Shown in pieces: positions 55,336 to 63,583 of a stretch of DNA of 64,000 bases (positions are counted from its first letter, which is position 1; each line of letters begins with the position of its first letter). Position numbers and translations under genes: made by a program. This stretch comes from Palleniella intestinalis. GTDB taxonomy: Bacteria > Bacteroidota > Bacteroidia > Bacteroidales > Bacteroidaceae. The notes under the pieces were generated by a model. It was not told where the DNA came from and searched no databases. It saw only the letters and a program-made list of their open reading frames with translations. Location of the stretch: positions 434,001 to 498,000 of the forward strand of contig NZ_JABKKG010000002.1 of the NCBI RefSeq assembly GCF_013166595.1, in the 5' to 3' direction.

Positions 55336-55419
55336 TTATCTTTTGCAAAGATTATGCAAACCGAGTACAATTGAACTTGCTCAAAACTGCCGAGGTGCAA
55401 CTTATCTTTTGCAAAGATA
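55336..55419 (-). promoter_or_regulatory. promoter-hairpin repeat, copy C (upstream of NUDIX gene)
   Basis: On the minus strand: TATCTTTGCAAAAGATAA, core with GTTGCACCTCGGC, arms TTGAGC/GTTCAA, ACTCGGTTTGCATA, and ATCTTTGCAAAAGATAA. The second box is about 30 nt before the ATG at 55313. Same order and spacing as copies A and B. Confidence 0.75.
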
Positions 55420-55482
55420 CGGATTTTTTCTGACAAATATAGAGTAAGGATAAGTATTTTTTCATTATTGGTCTGTAAAATA

Positions 55483-56011
55483 ACGTGGGTTCGACGAATT
55501 TGCAACTATCCGGCAGAATGAAGAAAAACGCTACCAAAGCACCGTGAAACGGTGACTCTTCGTTAACCGCGTATGGAGGCTTAGCCGAACATGGGCGGCA
55601 ACATCAGTGCGTCAGCCTGAGGGTGTGTCAAAACTACAAAACGCGAAAAACGTATTGCCACTTTGATACATTTACAGCAAAAAACAAGACAAATTCATCA
55701 TTATAAGGCAGGTGTCCATTGTTTAATGGCTATTATACTTGACAAATGATAGTGGGTTTTTCATTGAATCGCGTTTTGACACACCCTCCTACGTTCTTCA
55801 ACCGCTACGCGGTAGTTTGTAGTACTTAACTTACAAATTGTAACCTTTGAAAACATCGGTTTGAGTTTTGACACACCCTCAGACCATTTGCCAGAGACAC
55901 CCCACATGCTGCCATAAGCAGCATGTGGGGTTAACGAAGAGTCACCGTTTCACGGTGCTTTTTATAGCATTTTGCTTTTGATCAGATACAGCAAATTCGT
56001 CGAACTCACGT
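55483..56011. repeat. nested palindromic element, copy interrupted by an insertion
   Basis: Outer arms 55483-55503 and 55991-56011 (20 of 21, start ACGTGGGTTCGACGAATTTG); perfect 33-nt arms 55536-55568 and 55930-55962 (begin AAAGCACCGTGAAACGGTG); a local 13-bp hairpin 55900-55930 (CCCCACATGCTGC). The GTTAACC and GGCTTAGCCGAACATG blocks link it to 34666-34925. The middle is split by the MITE-like sequence 55619-55880. It covers most of the gap 55314-56098; no gene in it. Confidence 0.82.
55619..55880. mobile_element. MITE-like insertion(s) with GAGGGTGTGTCAAAACT ends
   Basis: GAGGGTGTGTCAAAACT at 55619-55635 is inverted at 55864-55880; a third, inverted end lies at 55773-55788. This gives either one 262-bp element or a 170-bp element plus a partial one. 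No transposase frame. The ends resemble those of insertion sequences, but I cannot name the family. Confidence 0.65.
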
Positions 56012-56020
56012 AAAATAAAA

Positions 56021-56050
56021 AGTGACCTTTCACTGATGCAAAAGGCCACT
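56021..56050 (-). terminator. terminator of surface operon 2
   Basis: On the minus strand AGTGGCCTTT, a 10-nt loop and AAAGGTCACT, then TTTTTATTTT. Lies 49 nt after the stop of the small acidic gene. Confidence 0.85.
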
Positions 56051-56098
56051 TCGGCAGAGATTGTGTTTGTTTTATGGTATCATATATGCTGCTTCAGC

Positions 56099-56293
56099 TT
56101 ATTCAATGAAACCATCATCCCATATTCCGTCTTTTGACAAAGATTCGAACTCGTCGTCATCGCCAGTATCAGTGTCACCACCGAAACCCGGACCGTTCTC
56201 TGTATCATAACCACCTTTGCCTGATGCGGCAAGAATGGTTGATGGCTCCATAGGGATGATTGTAATGGCAGGGGCTATATATTCTTTCTTCAT
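56099..56293 (-). CDS. small acidic protein paired with giant protein, copy 2
   Basis: 64 residues: start MKKEYIAPAITIIP, then ILAASGKGGYD, a Gly/Asp-rich middle (GPGFGGDTDTGDDDEFE) and the end SLSKDGIWDDGFIE. Same plan as 45978-46187 but little identity outside the three motifs. It begins 18 nt after the stop of the 1788-residue gene and is followed by a terminator, so it is the last gene of surface operon 2. No signal peptide, Cys or membrane helix. Function unknown. Confidence 0.8.
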   Translation of the reverse strand: MKKEYIAPAITIIPMEPSTILAASGKGGYDTENGPGFGGDTDTGDDDEFESLSKDGIWDDGFIE

Positions 56294-56311
56294 AATGATG
56301 CTTGTTTTCAG

Positions 56312-59300
56312 TTATTTTACTATATATTTCTTTCCGTTTGCCACATAGATGCCTTTTGGCAGGTTGTCCATGCGTGTTCCCACAAATCTGCCGTCCAAAC
56401 TGTAGACACCGCTCTTGGCATTCTCCTGCGGAACAGTGGTGTAGTCTGTGATTCCTGTCGTGCCACCATGGTCTTCCGCAAAGTCCATTGCAAGGATAGT
56501 CTTCTTGCTATTGCCATTGATGTCCTCGAAAGCATCATTATCGCAATGGAAATCAACATAGACATTGGTCATGTCGTTAGAGCCTCTGCTCAGATTCATG
56601 TACTGTGCACTGGACTTTCCACCAATGATGCTGGTCAATGCGTTCCACTTGTTCCCCTCTGTCGTGGTTCTGTAGAGCAGATGCTTCGGATTGCTCTTTG
56701 TCTTGGATATGAAGAAACTGAACATCGGCATCTCCTTATACTGCAAGGCTACGCTTTCCACACCATGGTCTTTGTCTATCGCCTTGAAGCCGTAGGTGCC
56801 AATGAAATGGTAGTGGTAAAGACCATCTCCGTCTTTAGCATACACCTCTTTCTCATTATTGGAATTGTCGACATCTATAGCATAGACAACATGGTCTATG
56901 TATGGGACACTGACCTTCGCACCTGTTTCTTCATTAACGACTATGGAGTGACCGCCACCGAGCTCGTCCGAACTTTGTGCCGGGATGAAATGCACATCGT
57001 CATTAACCTTGCCAACAGGTATGTAAGGTTTTATGATGTATGGGTAGCCTCCCTTAACAATGATAGGGTCTGCCTCAAATCCCTTATCTGTCGCGCGTTT
57101 CGCCGCTACGTATTTCCATGGCTTACTGCCTGCTGTCATGTAGCGGTCGCCATTGGCATCAGTCAGGATATTTTCAGCACTTATCTCAACATCCTTGCCG
57201 TCATCCTCTGTAATGAGGTTGTCGCTGAACACGAATGTTATCAGTCCTCCTTCTTTAGAATAATTGCGGTGTCTCTTCACCTCAACGAGAGTACGCACAT
57301 CAGGATAGATGTCCTTATCCGCTGTCACATCATTGCCATTGACCTTGTATGTTTCACCTTCAGGCACACCGAAATATTCCAGCAACTGGCTTCGTGTCAT
57401 GTTGTAAGGGAAGCAGATAGTGTACCAGTCTTGCTCCTTGAACTTGCTGTAATCAGGTGTGATTTCACCCTCGCTTGCATTACGGTAATAGTTGTTGGCA
57501 AGGACAAACTCATGCCAGCCGGCATATTCAAGGTTGTAGGTGTTGTCATCTGTTAATTGCAGCAATATACTTTCCTGATATTCACCATACAAGCCGCCAT
57601 TCTCATTCCTTTCTTTCCATGCATCCCAATTGCATCCGCGTTGTTCACCGTCAACTGTAACTGTGCATTTCGCTTGATTATATGAGCGTCCGAACTCAGA
57701 GTGTGTAGGCCATACAAACAGCTCACCTTTACCGTTCAATGCGCCAGTTTCATCGATTAGAGTGTATTTGCGTGTGACGTCAGTATAGTTTTTCTCCTCT
57801 TCCGTTCCTGCTATAACACGCGGATAATGGAGCATGCCGATGATAGTCTTCTCACCGTTTTTGTAGTTGGAACGCTGGGATGGATGGGCATTGTTGAATC
57901 CATTATTTCCATAAGTCATACCTTCATCGAAAGCTCCTGCCTCACATTTCGGTGCTTTCTCTGCAAGGACATATATATCATATATATTATGTATTCCCCA
58001 GAAAGCAGTGCTGCGTATTTGCTTGAGGTTGGATGAGAACACTATTGTCCCTTTTCCTCTGTCTGTCTCAAAGTCAGGTTCATCCTCTTCTGTCAGCGTT
58101 GTCGTTATATGCGTTAGTCCTGACATTTGGCGGAAAGCATTTTCACCGATTATCTCATAGTTGGCAGGAATACACAGTGTCTCTACCTGCTCAAACTGGT
58201 TCATACAATTGTCAGGAATGATTGTCATCAATGGTGATGTCGGGAGCTTGAAACTTGTACACTGGCTGTACATGGCTGCAGCACTGAACCTCATGTCGTT
58301 CTGCACAGGGAATACAGCATTTGAGAAATCGCATTCTGTCAGATTGTCAGAATTAAGCGCAAAGAAACTTGGAATCAAATCTGCCTCTCCACCATCAACA
58401 TAATGTCCTTGTGCATCATAGTTTTTACATGGTTTGGTTATGTCATGGAAATTCAGGTTGCCAGTCATTGTTAATTTATGCACTCGGATTTTCGTTAAAT
58501 TCGTATCTTCCGGTTTGCCGAACATTATTGCCACATGCGCCACAGCACCACCAGCCGGTGCGTAGGATTGTAAGGCAAGAGAATTATCTTTATCATCAAA
58601 TGCTCCTACAGCAAGGAGGCTTGGACAGTTTTGCTTGAATGCAGCCAAATCCTCCGGGATTTTTGTTCCTATTGGCAGTGCAAGATATTTGATAGTTCCA
58701 TTATTAATCAATAACATGTTTTTGTCAGGATGGTCTTCAACCATATCAAGACGGAAGTCGTTAGGATTTTTTCCCTCGTCTGCTTCATTTTTATACTTGA
58801 CGATTCTTATATCCGTCATGTCACAATAAATGTTTTTATTGTTCACCATAAGATGCTCAACATCGTGCATATTGAAAAGTCCGCGATAGCGTATGTGCTC
58901 ATGCTCACGCATTTCTACACTGCGATAGCCTACCATTTTATTCAATGTGCCAGGCACACGCTGGTAGCAGACTGCGATATCCTTTTTAAAACCTGTATCA
59001 GGAGTTTGCTCTGTCTTTATACGTGCTATAGCTCCAAATGTAGTACCTGTATAGTTATCTATATTGAATTGGAACTCCTTCGGAAGCTCCGGAAGCTTCA
59101 CATACATAACAGTTCCTTCTGTCACACCTTTGAGAATTGCATCATCGTTATTGCTGAAAGTCATTTCCGACAAATCCACACTGATACAGCGTTTTGTACC
59201 TTTCAGTGCCTCGATGATATTGTTGTCCACAGCGACACCACCTGTAAGCACAGCCACTTTTGTATCCACCGTTGCAAAGCGTGCGATGTCGAATGTTTTG

Positions 59301-61678
59301 GTATTTACGATTCTTACTGTCAGCGTGATTCCATTATCGCCTTCTCCTGAAGAGAGACTATAGATGTTGCCAATGTCATTACCATGGTTGCCTCCGCTTA
59401 ATCGACTAAATACCTCGTCAACATTCATCCCTGGAGGCAATACGAATCCTGTCGGTTTCTCGCCGTTATTACCTCCTTGAATATACGTTTCAAGCTGTCC
59501 GAAATCATCCACGGAAAGTCCAGTGGAATTATAAAGATGCCAGATTCTTGCCGAACTCAATGGAGCATTATAGCTGACAAGGGCTGCAACATCATCGACA
59601 TTTATCGGTCCCACAAATGCTACGCTGAGTCTGATACCATCTTTAGGAGCATTGATACCAGTAGGCAGGATTTCAGCTATTTCATTTACATTCTCTGCAA
59701 TATAACCACCTGCAGTGCTGACAATCCATATCTTCTCTAATCCGCCACCTACGGCATATTTCAAATTGCCGTATTTCGCGAAATTAGGTCTAATTTTTGT
59801 ACCTGTTGGTAATATCAGGAATTGCCATTCTACAGACCCGTCTGCAATATCATCACCAAGGCGCACATAATCAGGTAGTGTCGCATCGGTGAAATCCATA
59901 GTTACTATATGTTTCAGTTCTGTTGCAAGATAATCAAACTCTTCCTGTGTAATAGTATGTTCCTTTACAACCAATGTTTTGATATAGGAGATGTCCTTGC
60001 CACCAAGTTCAGTGGCTATGAGTGATTCAAGGTTTCCTTCGCCTTTTACTTCTATCAGACCTTCGAGTTTTTTTATAGAACAACCTTTGTTTTTAAGTTC
60101 CTTTTCTATGGCAATGTTGTCTCTGACAAGACATACCGTCCAACCTGCTCCAAGACCTTCTATGCCACTAAGCTCCGGTATATCAGCTATTGAGGTAATT
60201 TTGTCTGATGCATACAGATGTATAGTCTTGTCACCGTCTTTCTCACCTGAATAAACATATTTGAGCTTGGGGTAGTTTCCGAAATCATAACGCAAACATG
60301 TCCCTGCCGGCAATGTCAAAGTTTCCCAGTTGACAACATCACTGACATCATCAAATACGACATCACTAGAAAAGACAGCCTCTGTAAGATTTACGTTTAG
60401 CACATCTTTCAAAGTTGCAAGATAGTCAAACTCATCCTGTGTAACAGTATGGTTCTTGACAACCAGAGTTTTAATATAGGAAATGTCCTTGTCACCAAGC
60501 TCAGTGGTTATGAGTGATTCAAGGTTTCCTTCGCCTTTTACCTCTATGAAACCTTCGAGGCTTTTTACGGAACAACCTTTAGTTTTAAGTTCATTTTCTA
60601 TGGCAATGTTGTCTCTGACAAGACATACCATCCAACCTGCTCCAAGACCTTCTATGCCACTAAGCTCCGGTATATCAGCTATTGAGGTAATTTTGTCTGA
60701 TGCATACAGATGTATAGTCTTGTCACCGTCTTTCTCACCTGAATAAACATATTTGAGCTTGGGGTAGTTTCCGAAATCATAACGCAAACATGTCCCTGCC
60801 GGCAATGTCAAAGTTTCCCAGTTGACAACATCACTGACAACGTAAAATCTGACATCACCAGAAAAGACAGCCTCCGTAAGATTTACGTTTAGCACATCTT
60901 TCAAAGTTGCAAGATAGTCAAACTCATCCTGTGTAATAGTATAGTTTTTGATTACCAGAGTTTTGATAGAGGAAATATCCTTTCCTTCTGGCAGTTGTGC
61001 CAGTATGAGGTTTTCAACAGATTCTTTAGTACCTGTGCCGTCAACCTCTACAATGCCTACATAACAGCCTAACTCCACAAGTTCCTTTCTCACAACAGCA
61101 GCGTTGTCACCGGTAACATATACAGTCCAGCCTTTTCCCAATTTCTCAATGGTTGCAAACTCCGGAATTTCTTCTATGGATGTTATTTGGCTTGACACAT
61201 AAAGGTGTATGGTTTTATCGCCCTCATTCTCATCTGAATAAGCATACTTCAGTTTGGCGCTGTTCTTCAGCACATTTTCGTCAGGCAGTACAAAACCAGG
61301 AGCAAGCAACAAGGTAGCAAACCTGTTTGGCAGGATTGTGATTTCTCCTATGAATTTACTCTCTGTAAGATCGAGTTTGTTTGGATTCATATTCCATTCT
61401 TGCATGGCATCTCCAATCTTTGACAGTCCTTTTTGATTAAGCCCTGTACCTTTGATTATTATGTGCATTTCATTCCACGAACTAAATGCAGCATTGAATG
61501 AAATGTCTCCCCCAGGACCTTTACAATCAGTATTCTCCAATCCCGGATCATCATTTATTGTCACCGTGACTGTCTTGTAATCCTCACTCACTTCCACCAA
61601 TGATTTTCCGGAATCAACGGCGGCATTTCCAATAAGCGTTGCAAACAGCAACGCCAACGCAAGTAATAGTCTTTTCAT
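56312..61678 (-). CDS. giant exported surface protein with 164-residue repeats, BspA-like LRR and T9SS-like tail
   Basis: 1788 residues, signal peptide MKRLLLALALLFATLIGNAA. Residues ~70-620 hold about four units of ~164 residues, two of them nearly identical (SYIKTLVVKNHTVTQDEFDY, GTCLRYDFGNYPKLKYVYSG). Residues ~1170-1320 are BspA/LRR_5-like (IIPDNCMNQFEQVETLCIPA, LKQIRSTAFWGIHNIYDIYV). The last ~45 residues (VYSLDGRFVGTRMDNLPKGI, then YVANGKKYIVK) are a type A-like sorting tail. BspA-type proteins bind host proteins or other bacteria; binding partners here are unknown. The promoter is at 61921-61968. Confidence 0.87.
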   Translation of the reverse strand: MKRLLLALALLFATLIGNAAVDSGKSLVEVSEDYKTVTVTINDDPGLENTDCKGPGGDISFNAAFSSWNEMHIIIKGTGLNQKGLSKIGDAMQEWNMNPNKLDLTESKFIGEITILPNRFATLLLAPGFVLPDENVLKNSAKLKYAYSDENEGDKTIHLYVSSQITSIEEIPEFATIEKLGKGWTVYVTGDNAAVVRKELVELGCYVGIVEVDGTGTKESVENLILAQLPEGKDISSIKTLVIKNYTITQDEFDYLATLKDVLNVNLTEAVFSGDVRFYVVSDVVNWETLTLPAGTCLRYDFGNYPKLKYVYSGEKDGDKTIHLYASDKITSIADIPELSGIEGLGAGWMVCLVRDNIAIENELKTKGCSVKSLEGFIEVKGEGNLESLITTELGDKDISYIKTLVVKNHTVTQDEFDYLATLKDVLNVNLTEAVFSSDVVFDDVSDVVNWETLTLPAGTCLRYDFGNYPKLKYVYSGEKDGDKTIHLYASDKITSIADIPELSGIEGLGAGWTVCLVRDNIAIEKELKNKGCSIKKLEGLIEVKGEGNLESLIATELGGKDISYIKTLVVKEHTITQEEFDYLATELKHIVTMDFTDATLPDYVRLGDDIADGSVEWQFLILPTGTKIRPNFAKYGNLKYAVGGGLEKIWIVSTAGGYIAENVNEIAEILPTGINAPKDGIRLSVAFVGPINVDDVAALVSYNAPLSSARIWHLYNSTGLSVDDFGQLETYIQGGNNGEKPTGFVLPPGMNVDEVFSRLSGGNHGNDIGNIYSLSSGEGDNGITLTVRIVNTKTFDIARFATVDTKVAVLTGGVAVDNNIIEALKGTKRCISVDLSEMTFSNNDDAILKGVTEGTVMYVKLPELPKEFQFNIDNYTGTTFGAIARIKTEQTPDTGFKKDIAVCYQRVPGTLNKMVGYRSVEMREHEHIRYRGLFNMHDVEHLMVNNKNIYCDMTDIRIVKYKNEADEGKNPNDFRLDMVEDHPDKNMLLINNGTIKYLALPIGTKIPEDLAAFKQNCPSLLAVGAFDDKDNSLALQSYAPAGGAVAHVAIMFGKPEDTNLTKIRVHKLTMTGNLNFHDITKPCKNYDAQGHYVDGGEADLIPSFFALNSDNLTECDFSNAVFPVQNDMRFSAAAMYSQCTSFKLPTSPLMTIIPDNCMNQFEQVETLCIPANYEIIGENAFRQMSGLTHITTTLTEEDEPDFETDRGKGTIVFSSNLKQIRSTAFWGIHNIYDIYVLAEKAPKCEAGAFDEGMTYGNNGFNNAHPSQRSNYKNGEKTIIGMLHYPRVIAGTEEEKNYTDVTRKYTLIDETGALNGKGELFVWPTHSEFGRSYNQAKCTVTVDGEQRGCNWDAWKERNENGGLYGEYQESILLQLTDDNTYNLEYAGWHEFVLANNYYRNASEGEITPDYSKFKEQDWYTICFPYNMTRSQLLEYFGVPEGETYKVNGNDVTADKDIYPDVRTLVEVKRHRNYSKEGGLITFVFSDNLITEDDGKDVEISAENILTDANGDRYMTAGSKPWKYVAAKRATDKGFEADPIIVKGGYPYIIKPYIPVGKVNDDVHFIPAQSSDELGGGHSIVVNEETGAKVSVPYIDHVVYAIDVDNSNNEKEVYAKDGDGLYHYHFIGTYGFKAIDKDHGVESVALQYKEMPMFSFFISKTKSNPKHLLYRTTTEGNKWNALTSIIGGKSSAQYMNLSRGSNDMTNVYVDFHCDNDAFEDINGNSKKTILAMDFAEDHGGTTGITDYTTVPQENAKSGVYSLDGRFVGTRMDNLPKGIYVANGKKYIVK
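59991..60974 (-). repeat. 492-bp coding repeat, two near-identical copies
   Basis: Unit boundaries taken at 59991, 60483 and 60975, exactly 492 bp apart. The first two units differ at few positions; the third (to ~61460) is diverged. In-frame (164 codons), so deletion or duplication keeps the protein. Confidence 0.9.
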
Positions 61679-61779
61679 TTTTTGTTGGTATAATAAATTG
61701 TGCTACGCAATATGATTTTTCGTTTATAGTGTGATTTTTTGTAAGCGTAGATAGTAAGTTCTCTCGTTTCTGTCTATGT

Positions 61780-61822
61780 TATCAAAGAATAATGCAAACT
61801 GAGCGTAAAGATAATGCAAGCC
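61780..61822 (-). repeat. half copy of the promoter-hairpin repeat
   Basis: On the minus strand GGCTTGCATTATCTTTACG then CTCAGTTTGCATTATTCTTTG: twice the right end of the repeat, without the hairpin. It lies in the leader of surface operon 2, within the 643-bp gap 61679-62321. Confidence 0.5.
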
Positions 61823-61920
61823 AAATGATATATGAAACTTGTTTCAAATCAGTGAGGTTCAGTTTATTATTAGGCTATGAAAATATCACCCTCAATTGCA
61901 GAGATGTCACTTGTTTATTG

Positions 61921-61968
61921 CAAAGGTATATATAAATAATGGCATAAATTTTTCGGGGGGGTAATTTA
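61921..61968 (-). promoter_or_regulatory. poly-C promoter of surface operon 2
   Basis: Minus strand: TTAAATTA, seven C (61961-61955), a 26-nt spacer ending CATTATTTATATA and the -7 box TACCTTTG (61928-61921) followed by CAAT. Box, spacer length and spacer end equal those at 35031-35080. The leader to the ATG is ~240 nt. Confidence 0.75.
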
Positions 61969-62240
61969 ACATCATTTATCCATTACAGAGTGTGGATTAA
62001 CGATTATTCGCTTTATTTTGTTAAAAACAGTGTACTTTATTTGTTCTTCCAACATCCATGCTTGCAATGCAAAACGAAAGACGTGATGTGCAAAAGCTAC
62101 ATACCAACCATGCTGCAACAAAAGGTGACGGATGCTCGGCAGTGTTCCTGCATTGAGCGATTGACTCTTTAGAGCGGTTGACTTTTATACGATTTGCAAT
62201 TTTGTTTGGTTGTTTTCTTGCATTATTGGGAACTAAGTGT

Positions 62241-62317
62241 TAACTTTGCAGAAGTTAAGCCGCACCTCAGCAATAAGAGCAGGCTCTTGCTGCGTCCGGC
62301 TTGCATTAACTTTACGG
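62241..62317 (+). promoter_or_regulatory. promoter-hairpin repeat, copy D (upstream of histidine kinase)
   Basis: TAACTTTGCAGAAGTTAA, then AAGCCGCACCTCAGCAA, perfect arms AAGAGC/GCTCTT, TGCTGCGTCCGGCTTGCAT and TAACTTTACGG. The outer AAGCCG/CGGCTT pair here, making the longest stem of the four copies. The right box ends 5 nt before the ATG at 62322, so either the left box is used or the leader is almost absent. Confidence 0.7.
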
Positions 62318-62321
62318 AATA

Positions 62322-63461
62322 ATGGTGTTGTTCAATCAGATACGTCAGGTTAAGATAGTGCTTGTCACTATGGCGGTGCTCATTGCAGGAGCGTCGCTGG
62401 TGGTCTCGCATTTCCTTGTCCGCGACCTCGCCATGGAGGAACAGAAGAAGATGGAGGTGTGGGCGGAGGCGATGCGCTCATTGAACAATGCCGACGAGGA
62501 GACCGACCTTAACCTTGTCCTGCAGGTCATTGACGGGAACAACACGATTCCGGTCATTGTGGTGGACGCCAAAGGTGAGGTGCAGACCTCGAGGAACACG
62601 GACTGTGACGACTCGGCAAGCCTGAGTGCTCTTGCCAAGCGTTGGAAGCAGGCGGACCAGGTGATACGCATCGACCTTGACAGTGGCGACTATTTGGAAG
62701 TTTGCTATGACGACTCGGTGATGATAAAGCGTCTTTCCACCTACCCTTATGTGCAGCTCGGCGTTGTGCTGCTGTTTGTGGTGATAGCCATTTTTGCCCT
62801 TCTGACCTCAAAAAAGGCAGAGCAGAACAAGGTGTGGGTGGGGCTTTCAAAGGAGACTGCCCACCAGCTTGGCACTCCGATTTCGTCGCTTATGGCGTGG
62901 GTGGAGATACTGAAGGAGTCGTATCCTGACGACACACTGATACCGGAGATGGACAAGGACGTGAAGCGTCTGCAACTCATCGCGGACAGATTCTCAAAGA
63001 TAGGTTCATTGCCTGAGCCTGTGGACTCATCGCTGAAGGAGGTCATGGAGCATGTCATCTCGTACATGGAGCGCAGGACATCGCGCAAGGTGGTCATGGT
63101 GAGGGACTTTCCGGAGGAGGACATTGTGGTGAAGTTGAACCAATCGCTCTTTGAATGGGTGATTGAGAACCTCTGCAAGAATGCTGTTGACGCCATGGAA
63201 GGCAGTGGAACGATAACCATCCGCATAGAACAGGCTGGGCAAAAGGCTATCATCGAGGTGTCGGACACGGGCAAGGGAATAAGGAAGAAGGACATCAGGG
63301 ATGTGTTCCGCCCCGGTTTCACGACAAAGAAGCGTGGCTGGGGACTCGGGCTTTCGCTTGCCAAGCGCATTGTCGAGGAGTACCACAATGGGCAGATTTA
63401 TGTGAAGCATTCCGAGGTTGGCATCGGCACTACGTTCAGGATAGAACTGAAAATGGCGTGA
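62322..63461 (+). CDS. membrane sensor histidine kinase
   Basis: 379 residues. Two membrane helices (~10-32 and ~144-162) enclose a ~110-residue periplasmic domain. The H-box ETAHQLGTPISSLMAW has phospho-acceptor His 181; N-box ENLCKNAVDAMEG, G1 VSDTGKGI, F-box and G2 KKRGWGLGLSLAKRIVEE follow. No HAMP domain is clear. The close H-box (AHQLGTP) is common in Bacteroidota kinases. No response regulator is adjacent within the window. Starts just after promoter-hairpin copy D. Confidence 0.92.
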   Translation: MVLFNQIRQVKIVLVTMAVLIAGASLVVSHFLVRDLAMEEQKKMEVWAEAMRSLNNADEETDLNLVLQVIDGNNTIPVIVVDAKGEVQTSRNTDCDDSASLSALAKRWKQADQVIRIDLDSGDYLEVCYDDSVMIKRLSTYPYVQLGVVLLFVVIAIFALLTSKKAEQNKVWVGLSKETAHQLGTPISSLMAWVEILKESYPDDTLIPEMDKDVKRLQLIADRFSKIGSLPEPVDSSLKEVMEHVISYMERRTSRKVVMVRDFPEEDIVVKLNQSLFEWVIENLCKNAVDAMEGSGTITIRIEQAGQKAIIEVSDTGKGIRKKDIRDVFRPGFTTKKRGWGLGLSLAKRIVEEYHNGQIYVKHSEVGIGTTFRIELKMA

Positions 63462-63479
63462 TTGATTCGCTGGGAATTG

Positions 63480-63540
63480 GGTCAGTACTGACAATTTGGT
63501 CAATACTTACAGTACTGACAATACAGACAAACCTGACAAC
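63480..63540. repeat. CAATA/ACTGAC repeats related to the fumA hairpin
   Basis: Six ACTGACA-like half-units in 60 bp. TTTGGTCAATACTTACAGTA at 63496 is close to TTTGGTCAATATTGACAATA at 18358. Confidence 0.55.
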
Positions 63541-63583
63541 ACGGAAAATAAAAGAACTTAACCAAAACAATAACTAACTGAAA

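Noticed and set aside
56468..57556. 362-codon plus-strand ORF
   Set aside because: Antisense to the giant surface gene and without family features.
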